From: Corallococcus sp. NCRR
Lineage (GTDB): Bacteria > Myxococcota > Myxococcia > Myxococcales > Myxococcaceae
Direction of reading: 5' to 3'
Length of the DNA stretch: 64,000 nt
Assembly (NCBI RefSeq): GCF_026965535.1
Contig: NZ_CP114039.1
Coordinates: 4,402,001-4,466,000 of the forward strand
Below are positions 33,397 through 42,500 of the stretch, one piece after another. A model generated the notes under the pieces. The model saw only the letters and a list, made by a program, of their open reading frames with translations. It did no database searches and was not told the DNA's origin. The position numbers were made by a program, and so were the translations under genes. Numbering within the stretch: the first letter of the stretch is position 1; every line of letters begins with the position of its first letter.

Positions 33397-36300
33397 TCGA
33401 ATGAGGCGCAGACGCGCACGCCGATGCGGACGTCCCGCGCGGTCGCGTCACCGGGCGACAGGTCGGCGCTCGCCGCGACGAACGAGTCGTAATACCAGGA
33501 GCCTCCCCGGAGCACGACGCTGCCGAACTCCGGCGTCACGGAGCGCGTGAGCTCGTAGGCGTTGCCCGCCATGTCCCGCAGGCCGAACGGGCTCACCGAA
33601 GCGGGGTGCGTCCCCACCGCGTCCGGGCCAAAGGCCAACGGCCGCCGGTCATACGTCGCGTCGATGTTGGCGTCGTCGGGCTGGAGCTGGTCGCCGTGCG
33701 GATAGCGGCGGCCGTCCGCGCCCCGGGCCGCGTACTCCCATTCGTGCTGGCCGCACAGGCGCGCTCCCGGCAGCCGCTTCGTCCGGTGGAGCCAGTAGAA
33801 GTAGCCCTCCAGATCCTGCGCGGAGACGCCGGACAAGGGCAGCCGCTTCCAGTCGACGCTCGCGTGCCGCGTGCGCTCCGCGTAGACGAGCGGCTCGCCT
33901 TCCTTCGCGGCGCGGAGCTCCTCGCGGGTGCGGTGGAAGGTGAAGACCCAGCCCGTGCCCTGCCGCCACCGCAGCGTGATGGTGCCTCCGTCGCCGAAGT
34001 GCGGCTGTTCGAGGATTCTCCTCGCGGGCGCGTCCGGTGGCAGGTCTTCCAGGTAGGTCAGCCAGTCGCCGAACGTCACCTCGTCGCGGCCCACCAGATA
34101 GCCACCGCTGAGGCAGTAGCGGTGCATGGGCGGGCTGAAGGTGAAGCGGCGCACCACCTCCGGCTCGGCGCTGCCCAGCAGGAAGCAGCCCGGCGGGATG
34201 TAGACGTAGCCTTCGGGGACCTGCGTGGGGAGCGTGAGGCGCAGCGCTTCACGCGCGCCGTGCGTGAGGAACACCGGGACGTCCAGGGACACCCGTCCCG
34301 GCTGCGTGACGTGGAGCAGGTAGGAGCCTTCCGGGAGGACGGCGCGCGAGCCTCCGGTGGCCTGCACGGCTTCGCGGCGGAACGGCCCGTCGCCGCGCAC
34401 CACGCGCGTGATGGACACGCGGGCCCCCGGCGGCGTGCTCTCGAGCACCAGCTCCGCGGGCTCGTGGAAGCGCCGCAGGGAGGCCTCGCCCTCCCTGGCG
34501 GAGTCCACCTCCTGCTCCAGGCGCTGGAGCCACGCGTCGCGCTCGTGGCGCTGGTGGAACGCTTCCGCCAGGAGGACGCGCTCGGCCAGGACCTGTGCGA
34601 TGAGCCGGCGTGTGTCCGGATGGTGGCGGTCGCGGTCCAGGCCGCGCTCCAGGCTCCGGCTGGCGCGGGTGAAGGCCGCCTCCGCCTGGTCGCGCAGGGC
34701 GAGCGTCTCCGTCCATCGCTTCTCCGCGGCGCTGCGCAGGCCCGTGGCATCCGTCGCGGTCTCCGGGCCCAGCGAGGAGGGCGTCCGGCCATCGAACATC
34801 GCCAGCGACTCCTCCCGGCTCGCGAGCGCCCTCGCGGCGAGGGTGCGGCCCGAGGCCAGCGCCTCCTTCGCCGTGCCCAGCTCCGCGGCGATGAAGCGCG
34901 AGTCCTCCAGGTACGCCTGGAGCCGGAGGCCGCCATACGACGCGAGGACCGCGAGCGCGAGCACGAGCGCGGTGAGGCCCCGTCCCCAGCGCGCCCGGCG
35001 CACGGCCCGGTGGGACGCCCGGAGGAAGGCCTGCTCCCGGGTGCCCAGCGTGGCGGGCTCCAGCACCCGCACCTCATCCAGCTGGCGCTGACCCCAGAGG
35101 GCCTCGCTGGCGCGGCGCAGCCGGTCCCACTCCGCGCTGGCCGCCTCCACGCGCTTGCGCAGCACGCGGTGCCCGATGTCGTCGTCCAGCCAGTCGCGCA
35201 GCGTGCCCCAGCTCGCGATGAGCGACTCGTGGGCGATCTCCCAGCGCGGCTGACCGTTCACCGTGCGCGTGTGCAGCAGCCGGCCTTCCACGAGCACCCG
35301 CAGCGCTGTCCGGGAGACGTCATCCGAGGCGTCCGCGAGGTCCTCCGCCCCACGCTCGATGCGCGTGCCCTCCGCCGTCACCAACTGGAGCAGCAGCCGC
35401 CGCGCCGCCGCGTGCTCCGCGGGGCTCATGCGCGCGAGCACGCCGTCCGCGTGCCGGGACAGCGCTCCGGCCACGCCGCCCATCGCCTCCAGCGCCGAGC
35501 GCGTGATGCGGCCCCGGCCAGCGTCGCGGCGCTCCCACAGCTCCGCGAGCGCGAACTGGAGCAGCGGGAGGCTGCCCACGCCATGCGCCGTGGAGTCGAC
35601 GAGCGTCTGGACCAGCTCCGGCGACTCGAAGGCCACGCCCCGCGCACGGGCCGGGCCGATGATGGCCTCGCGCACGCCCTCGGGCGACAGCGGCCGGAGG
35701 ATGTAGAGCGCCCGCTCCGCCTCTTCCCCCAGGCCCGGGAGCGCGCACAGGCGCGTGAGGAAGTCGCCCCGCACCGCCAGCAGCACGTGCACGCCCGGTG
35801 ACGGCAGGGCCAGCTCTCCCAGCAGGCGGGCGAAGTGCGCGGCCTGGCCGGGGTCGGAGAGGGTGAGCAGCTCCTCCAACTGGTCGACGAAGAGCAGCAG
35901 CCCCCGCCCGCGCCCATGCGTCTCGCGCAGCGCCTGTCCCAGCCAGGCCGGCGTGTCCGAGAGGGCGGTGACGAGCTCCGCCTCCCTGCGCCCCAGCACC
36001 GGCGCGAGCGCGGCGGCCAGCGCTTCGAGCGGGCGATGGCCGGGCCACAGCGTGACGACGTGCGGCTCGCGTCCGTCGCCCAGGTCTCCGGCCGCCACGC
36101 GGGGCAGCACGCCCGCGCGGCACAGCGAGGACTTGCCCGTCCCGGAGTCGCCAGCGACGAGCACCAGCGGCCGCGTGCGCAGGCGCTCCAGCACGGCGCG
36201 GATGTCGCCTTCGCGCCCGAAGAAGAGCGCCCGGTGCTCGGCCGCGAACGGCGCGAGCCCCCGGTAGGGATTGCCGGCCGCCAGCGGCGCGGGCGCGATG

Positions 36301-37316
36301 GAGCGCTCCAGCTTCTCCAGGGACTCGCTCAGCGCCTCCGCGGAGTTGATGCGCTCCAGCGGATCCACCGCGAGACAGCGCTGGATGAGCGCGGCGAAGT
36401 CGGGGTCCACCTCCGGGCCCAGCGCGGCGCGGGGCGCCGTGTCCTCGGGCTTGCGCGACGTGCGGCGGGGCACCTGGCCCGTGCACAGCTCATGGAGGAT
36501 GAGGCCCAGCGCGTACAGGTCGCTGCGCGCGGAGGCCGGGCCTCCGGTGAGCACCTCCGGCGCCAGGTAGGGCAGGGTGCCCACGAGCAGCGGCGAGCCG
36601 GACGCCAGCTCCGCGCCGACCTCGAAGCGCTCGGCGAGGCCGAAGTCGAGCAGCTTCACCTCGCCCTCGCGCGTGACGAGCGCGTTGGAGGGCTTCAGGT
36701 CGCGGTGCAGGACGCCCTGGCGGTGCGCCGCCGCGAGCCCCCGCGCCAGGCCCACGCCCAGCGACAGCACCCGGCGCCACGGCACCGGCAGGGGCAGTTC
36801 CGCGAGCGTCTCACCGACGACGTACTCGGAGACGATGTACGGGTGTCCGTCCACCGCGCCCACGCTGAACACGCTGACGATGTTCGCGTGCTGCAACCGC
36901 GCGAGCGCCCGGGCCTCCGTGGTGAACAGGTCGCGGAAGCGCTCATCCGGCCGAGCCGCCGCCATGAACTTCACCGCCACGCGCCGGTCCAGCGACGTGT
37001 CGTGCGCCAGGTAGACGACGCCCATCCCGCCCCGGCCCAGCGGGCGCTCCAGACGGAACGCATCGAACGACGGCGGCGGCGTCCAGGGCTCCTGCTCCGG
37101 TGGCGGCAGCCGGTCCGTCTCCCTTTCGCCGGAGGGCTCCGGGTCCTCCACGGACGAGCGCTGGATGCCGGGCGTGAGCGTGGCCAGCAGGCTCCGGCAT
37201 TCGTTGCATCCCGCGGCGTGGCGGTGCACCTGCGCCAGCGCTTCATCCGTCAGCTGGTCCTCGAGGAGCTGGACCAGGACGTCGTCGGTCAGGCAGCTGG
37301 AAGGGGGCGCGCTCAC
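33387..37316 (-). CDS. Serine/threonine kinase - STAND-like ATPase - FGE-sulfatase fusion protein
   Basis: 1309 residues. Order: zinc-finger-like HRHAAGCNEC near residue 30 (as in anti-sigma zf-HC2), kinase domain (about 85-345) with LGRGGMGVVY, VAVKF, HRDLKPSN and LLDFGLAE, a P-loop ATPase with GREGDI, Walker A GDSGTGKSS (near 395) and Walker B LLLFVDQLEE, a single membrane helix near 775-797, then a formylglycine-generating-enzyme-like (SUMF1) domain from about 1035 to the end with RLPGARLCGQHEWEYAARG and VLRGGSWYYDS. The kinase keeps all key residues. Likely a membrane-anchored signalling protein with cytoplasmic kinase and external C-terminus. It is divergent from a sigma factor gene; the zinc-finger segment hints at contact with that sigma factor. 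Confidence 0.93.
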   Translation of the reverse strand: MSAPPSSCLTDDVLVQLLEDQLTDEALAQVHRHAAGCNECRSLLATLTPGIQRSSVEDPEPSGERETDRLPPPEQEPWTPPPSFDAFRLERPLGRGGMGVVYLAHDTSLDRRVAVKFMAAARPDERFRDLFTTEARALARLQHANIVSVFSVGAVDGHPYIVSEYVVGETLAELPLPVPWRRVLSLGVGLARGLAAAHRQGVLHRDLKPSNALVTREGEVKLLDFGLAERFEVGAELASGSPLLVGTLPYLAPEVLTGGPASARSDLYALGLILHELCTGQVPRRTSRKPEDTAPRAALGPEVDPDFAALIQRCLAVDPLERINSAEALSESLEKLERSIAPAPLAAGNPYRGLAPFAAEHRALFFGREGDIRAVLERLRTRPLVLVAGDSGTGKSSLCRAGVLPRVAAGDLGDGREPHVVTLWPGHRPLEALAAALAPVLGRREAELVTALSDTPAWLGQALRETHGRGRGLLLFVDQLEELLTLSDPGQAAHFARLLGELALPSPGVHVLLAVRGDFLTRLCALPGLGEEAERALYILRPLSPEGVREAIIGPARARGVAFESPELVQTLVDSTAHGVGSLPLLQFALAELWERRDAGRGRITRSALEAMGGVAGALSRHADGVLARMSPAEHAAARRLLLQLVTAEGTRIERGAEDLADASDDVSRTALRVLVEGRLLHTRTVNGQPRWEIAHESLIASWGTLRDWLDDDIGHRVLRKRVEAASAEWDRLRRASEALWGQRQLDEVRVLEPATLGTREQAFLRASHRAVRRARWGRGLTALVLALAVLASYGGLRLQAYLEDSRFIAAELGTAKEALASGRTLAARALASREESLAMFDGRTPSSLGPETATDATGLRSAAEKRWTETLALRDQAEAAFTRASRSLERGLDRDRHHPDTRRLIAQVLAERVLLAEAFHQRHERDAWLQRLEQEVDSAREGEASLRRFHEPAELVLESTPPGARVSITRVVRGDGPFRREAVQATGGSRAVLPEGSYLLHVTQPGRVSLDVPVFLTHGAREALRLTLPTQVPEGYVYIPPGCFLLGSAEPEVVRRFTFSPPMHRYCLSGGYLVGRDEVTFGDWLTYLEDLPPDAPARRILEQPHFGDGGTITLRWRQGTGWVFTFHRTREELRAAKEGEPLVYAERTRHASVDWKRLPLSGVSAQDLEGYFYWLHRTKRLPGARLCGQHEWEYAARGADGRRYPHGDQLQPDDANIDATYDRRPLAFGPDAVGTHPASVSPFGLRDMAGNAYELTRSVTPEFGSVVLRGGSWYYDSFVAASADLSPGDATARDVRIGVRVCASFDPR

Positions 37317-37444
37317 GGAGTGGGAGCCTTCACGCTAGCCACGCGGCGCGCGGCGTTCAATGACACACGCGGACACGCGACCTCGCACCGTGCGCGCGAC
37401 GCGCGTGGGGGGCGGGCCGGGGCCCGGCATGGTATGGCGTTGCC

Positions 37445-38377
37445 ATGTCCCAGGTGTCCGCACTGGCCGAGACCTTCCTCTTGCACACGAAGACGCGCTT
37501 CGTGGCCCCCTCGCCGGAAGCGCTCGCGGAGCTCGACGCCGTGCTGTCGCGCGCCTGGGAGGACGCGCAGGCCCGCTGGCCGGGCATTTCGCTGCCCGCC
37601 GAGCGCTTCGTCACCCATGTCGCGGAGCGGCTCCCCCCGGCGAGCCCCACCGCGCCCATCGCGCCGCTCGTCTCCGCCCTGTCCCTGCCGGAGCTGTACC
37701 TGGCGTGCGCGTGCCTCCTGGGAAACTCCGTCGCGCTGGAGGCCTTCGAACGCCAGTACCTGGCCCGGCTGCCGGAGCGGCTTCGGAGCCTGCGCCAACC
37801 CGACGCGATGATCGACGAGGTCCGCCAGCGCGTGGGCGTGAAGCTCCTGGTGGCCAGCGCGGGCCACGCGCCCGCCATCGCGGACTACACGGGGCGTGGG
37901 GGCCTGTTGAGCTGGGTGGTCGTCATCGCCAGCCGCATCACCCACAAGTTGCGCGGACAGGAGAAGCCCTCCACGGAGGACGACGCGGAGGAGCTGTTCA
38001 AGGCGCTGCCCGCGCAGGGCCTGGACCCGGAGCTGGACGTGATGAAGCGCCGCCACCACGCGGCCTTCCGTCAGGCCGTGCGCGAAGCCGCCGCCACGTT
38101 GTCGGCCGAGGACCGCCATCTGCTCCGCCTCCACTTCGCCGACCGGCTCTCCACGTATGAGATGGCGCCGCTCTTCCGCGTCAACCAGTCCACCATCTCC
38201 CGCTGGTTGAAGCGGGTGCAGCAGCAGGTCTACGCGGAGACCCGCCGCCGCCTGCAGGAACAGCTGGGCCTCTCCACGGAGGACTTCCAGAGCTTCATCG
38301 CCTTCGTGGACAGCCAACTGGACCTGACCCTGAGCCAGCTGCTCGACGAGAAGCGCGAGCCCCCGCCGGAAGGCTGA
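37445..38377 (+). CDS. Sigma-70 family RNA polymerase sigma factor
   Basis: 310 residues. Region 4 helix-turn-helix is visible as STYEMAPLFRVNQSTISRWLKRVQ (about residues 238-261; YEMAPLFRVNQSTISRWLK is the core). Region 2-like sequence is weak around 140-190 (GGLLSWVVVIASRITHKL). This layout matches a myxobacterial sigma group, often paired with serine/threonine kinases. It should direct RNA polymerase to a small regulon. The gene is divergent from the kinase fusion across a 128-base G+C-rich gap. The pair may be co-regulated. The target promoters are unknown. Confidence 0.8.
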   Translation: MSQVSALAETFLLHTKTRFVAPSPEALAELDAVLSRAWEDAQARWPGISLPAERFVTHVAERLPPASPTAPIAPLVSALSLPELYLACACLLGNSVALEAFERQYLARLPERLRSLRQPDAMIDEVRQRVGVKLLVASAGHAPAIADYTGRGGLLSWVVVIASRITHKLRGQEKPSTEDDAEELFKALPAQGLDPELDVMKRRHHAAFRQAVREAAATLSAEDRHLLRLHFADRLSTYEMAPLFRVNQSTISRWLKRVQQQVYAETRRRLQEQLGLSTEDFQSFIAFVDSQLDLTLSQLLDEKREPPPEG

Positions 38378-38378
38378 G

Positions 38379-39476
38379 CTACTGGACGCGCGCGGGCTCC
38401 GCCTTCGGGGGGCCATAGGACAGGTTGCGCAAGAGCGCGGCCCCGGGCTTCACGTCGCCGCGGCTCACCGTGCACACCTCCCCGTTGTCACCTGCGTCAC
38501 CCGTGTCCGCCTGGAAGCGGCCGGGGCACTCCTGGAGGATGACGTCCAGCGCGCGGCCGTCGCGGGTGCGGGACAGGCAGGTGGCGCCGTCGGGTGCCCA
38601 GGCCGCCTCGAAGGACCCCTTCGCCGGGTCCCACTCCCGCGTCACTTCCGTCGCTCGCTCCAGCACGCCCAGCCGGTCGTAGATGTCGATGGTGGTGTCC
38701 TGGCGGGTGTGGCTGCGGCCATTGCCGCAATAGTCCGCGCGGGCCAGGCGGGTGCACGACTGGTGGAGGCCGGCCAGCGACTTCCCGTCGCGGGTGGCCC
38801 AGGGCGCGTAGCCCCAGAGGATGCACTTGGAGATGGCGCCGTTCTCACACGCGAAGGTGACCCGGTCCGCCGTGTCGGCGTGGGCGCCGCTCGCGTCCCA
38901 CACGCCGCCCACCGCCAGGGCCCGGGGCGCGGGAGAGCGCTCCAGCGCGACGCAGGGGTTCTCCCACTCGCGCGCCACGGGGTTCCAGGCCTCGATGCGG
39001 TAGAAGACGCGGCTGGGGTCGTCCGCCGCGGGCTCCGCGCCGCAGATGGCCACCTCCACGGGCTTGCCGTCGCTGGCGGTGCCCTGGAGCACGGTGCCCA
39101 CCACGTCGCTGGCCGTCGCCCCGGTCTCCGGCGCGGGGACTGGCCACAGCCGGCCATGGTCGAAGCGCAGCGCCTTCACCCCGTCCTCCGCCTGCCGGGG
39201 CGCGTCCAGCGCCACGGAGACGAGCACACTGGTGCGCTCGTCCGTCGGCTTCTCATCCCAGCCGCGCTTGGTGCCCCACAGCATCGTGCCCTGGGGCCGG
39301 GCGATGCGCTGGGCCGACTGGGACTGGCACCGGCGCGCGTAGCGCTCGGCGTCGGTCGGGCCGCTCACCGACCGGGTCGGGGCGGGCTTCGGCACGGCGG
39401 CGGGCGGCGCGGCCTGTCCTTGTGACGACAGGAGCAGGAACAGGCATACCGGCAGGGTTCGGAAGGACGCGTTCAT
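38379..39476 (-). CDS. Secreted ADYC-domain protein
   Basis: 365 residues. A clean signal peptide (FRTLPVCLFLLLSSQGQA) leads to a mature secreted protein. The ARADYCGNGRSHT segment defines the ADYC domain common in myxobacteria. Six or more cysteines probably form disulphides. The domain's biochemical role is not known to me. It is convergent with the sigma factor gene (one base between their stops), and starts close to the end of the giant membrane protein gene on the same strand. Confidence 0.82.
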   Translation of the reverse strand: MNASFRTLPVCLFLLLSSQGQAAPPAAVPKPAPTRSVSGPTDAERYARRCQSQSAQRIARPQGTMLWGTKRGWDEKPTDERTSVLVSVALDAPRQAEDGVKALRFDHGRLWPVPAPETGATASDVVGTVLQGTASDGKPVEVAICGAEPAADDPSRVFYRIEAWNPVAREWENPCVALERSPAPRALAVGGVWDASGAHADTADRVTFACENGAISKCILWGYAPWATRDGKSLAGLHQSCTRLARADYCGNGRSHTRQDTTIDIYDRLGVLERATEVTREWDPAKGSFEAAWAPDGATCLSRTRDGRALDVILQECPGRFQADTGDAGDNGEVCTVSRGDVKPGAALLRNLSYGPPKAEPARVQ

Positions 39477-39542
39477 CGCTTCCGATGAGACCCCGTGCCC
39501 GAAATCGATGCACGGAATCCGTCCGCCCCCCGCACGGGCCCA

Positions 39543-42500
39543 TCAGTCCCAGCCCCGCAGCTGGACCCGGACGCGCCGCAGCAGCAGGTCCCACTCCTGG
39601 CGCTTCAGGGTCGCCATGACGCGTCCGGTGACGATGCTGAGGCCGGTGAGGGTCATCACCAGGAAGCCGATGCGGTGGTCCCGCAGGCCCGCGTCGAGCA
39701 GGTTGGCCACCACGTCCAGGAGCAGGAACAGCGTCCCCAGCGCCAGGTAGGCGCGGATGCGCAGGGCCATGCCCACCGCCACGCCCAGAAGGCAGACCGC
39801 GCCGAAGACAATCGCATACGTGCCATCCTCGGACTCGCCCATGCGGGCCGCCAGCTTCGCCGCCGCAGGGACGTACAGCAGCAGTCCGCCCAGGATGCGC
39901 ACCGCGTTGCGCGCCACGTGCGGGAGGCTGGACGTGAAGAGCTGTCCCATCATCAGGAGCAGGAGCCCGAGCGGCGCCAGGTACACCTCCAGCCCCTCCA
40001 GGCCGAACGCGAGCGCGGCGATGAGCAGCGCCAGGTTGCAGGCCGCCGCCGCGAACGCGCCGAACATCCGGCTGCGCTCCACCGCGCCCAGCGCCGCGTA
40101 CAGCAGGCCGGAGCCTCCCGCGAGCAGGGCGGCGTCGCCCGTCGCGTCGCCGGGGAGGATGAGCGCCACCGCGATGGGCAGGAGCGCCGCGAACCGCCGC
40201 GTCGCCTGCTCCACGGGACGCACGCCCGCCCTGCGCGCCAGCACCGTCACGCCCACGAGGACGAAGCCCAGCGACAGCGCGAAGAGGGCGTCGTGTTCGG
40301 GGCGGAGGCCCTGCGCGTACAGCCCGCGCACCAATGCGTAGACGCCCACGACGGCCATCTGCACGAAGTAGACATGGCGGCCGGTGTGCTCGCGCCACGC
40401 GGCGTGCAGGGACACGCCCACGGCCAGCGCGATGGCTGCCAGCGCCATGGGCAGCACGTCCTCGGAGGCCTGGCCTCCCAGTGCGACGGCCGCGAGCAGC
40501 GCCGCGCTCGCCACCAGCCACAGGTCGCGGCCCCAGCCCATGCCTCCCGCGACGTCGCTCCGGCGGCGGGACGTCACGCGGCGGGCGACGTGGAGGGCCA
40601 GCGCGCTCCCCGCGGCGGCCAGCGCCAGCGTGGCGCCGGAACGGGTGAAGAGGGCTCCATACGCCGGGCGCCAGGGAGCCGTGGCTTGCGCGAGGAGCAC
40701 CATCCCCGTGGCCACGACCGCGCTTCCGGCGACCATCGTCCCGAGCCCCGCGACGAACCCGGCGAGCGCCCCGCGCCACTGGAAGGCCGCCACGAGCAGC
40801 GCCGCCGAGAGGAGTCCCAGCGTCAGGGGGAGCGCGGCGGAGACCATCCACGTCCCGCCCAGTCCTCCGAGCATCCGCCACACGAGGACGGGGACCGCCA
40901 GCGTCGGGGACGTGTCTCCCGTCACGGCCAGCGCGTACAGCATCGCCGCCGTGAAGGTGGGGATCACGGCCAGGTGGGCGCGCAGCCGCGCGCGGCCAAC
41001 GTCATGCCCCCGCCGCTTCGCGAGCCACGGAGCCACGAGCACCACCGCGAACCCCAGCAGCGCGAGCGTCGGCCCCGGCCACGCTTCGATGCTCGGGGCC
41101 AGGTGGGCCCGGGCATGCACGAGCAGCAGCAGGCCCACACCCAGGACACCGCGTCCTTGTACGCGCGCCCCGCCGATGAACAGCACCGCGCCCGTGGCGA
41201 GGATGAGTTGCGCGGAGAGCAGGCCGGGCTGGAAGAAGGCCGCCGCCACCACGAGCCCCACGGCGGTGAGCGTCTCCCTGGGCAGGGCAGCGAGGAAGGG
41301 CCCCGGACGGTCATCGGTGCCCAGGGAGAGCAGCCGCCGGAAGAACGCACGTCCCGCGTCCACCCGGGCCACCGCGACCGAGAACACCGCGTAGACGAGC
41401 CCGGCCGCGGCGATGCCCGCGAACGCCTGCTGCCACAGGAGGAACTCGCTGCTGCCCGAAGGCATCCACGCCGCCGGGTGCGACCATCCCAGCGAAGGGC
41501 TGATGAGGTGCGCCGCCGTGGCGCGGATCCATTGCCCATCGGGAGGCATCAGGGCCACCAGCGGACTTCCAAGCAGCGACTGCTGAGCGGCCCAGAGCGC
41601 GGCGCCGGGAAGCCCCAGCAGGAGCCCCCAGTGCGCCAGGAGCCGCGAGCGGAACGACGCCGCGAGCAGGACCGTCAGCAGCGCGGGTCCCAGCACCAGG
41701 AGCGGCGGCACCAGGCCCAGCGCGCGCGATGGATCCGGCAGGCCCACGACGAGTGCGGACTTCAGGAGCAGCACGGCCAGCACCGCCACGCCCAGGTGCG
41801 GCACCAGGTGATACAGCGGCCCGTGCTTGGGCCTCTCCATGCGCTGGGCCACCCACGGGCCCAAGCGCCGCAAGCCCAGCGCCAGGAACCACAGCGCGAT
41901 GCCGATGAGGGGCACGCGCCAGGCGGACACGTCGGGAGGAAGCGGCCGGCCCGCGCGATTGACGGCCCCGGTGAGCGCGATGAACCCGCCGCTCAGTGCG
42001 AGCGTCACCACCGAGCCGCGCAATTGGAACGCCACGAAGCCACGCGACACGAACGCCATCAACGCACCCGCCGAGAGCAGCACGCCCGCGAGCAGGGCCA
42101 CCGGACGCTCCGCGCTGTCAGGCAGGGCGACCCAGTTCACGAGCGTGATGACCGCGAGTACGGCCTGCACGAGCGCGGCGCCCGCGAACCCATCCGTGAA
42201 CAGCGGCCGTCCCCGGACGCCGAAGGGCAGGGGGAAGACGTCCAGCAGCCGCCGTCCCTTCACCGTGTCGACGCCCTGGCCGCGAAGCATCGAGAAGAGC
42301 GCGAAGCCGAAGGCCAGGCCCGACGCCACGAGCGCGGCCCGTGCCGAAGTGAAGTCAGCGACCGTGCCCAGCCCCTGCGACACCGTGAGCGCGAGCCCCA
42401 TGGCCGCCACGAAGGAGACAAGCCGGCTGCCATCGCGCCGGACGCGCAGCAGCAGCACCGCCGAGGCCAGCGCCGTGGGCACGCAGGCGAGCACCGGCGA

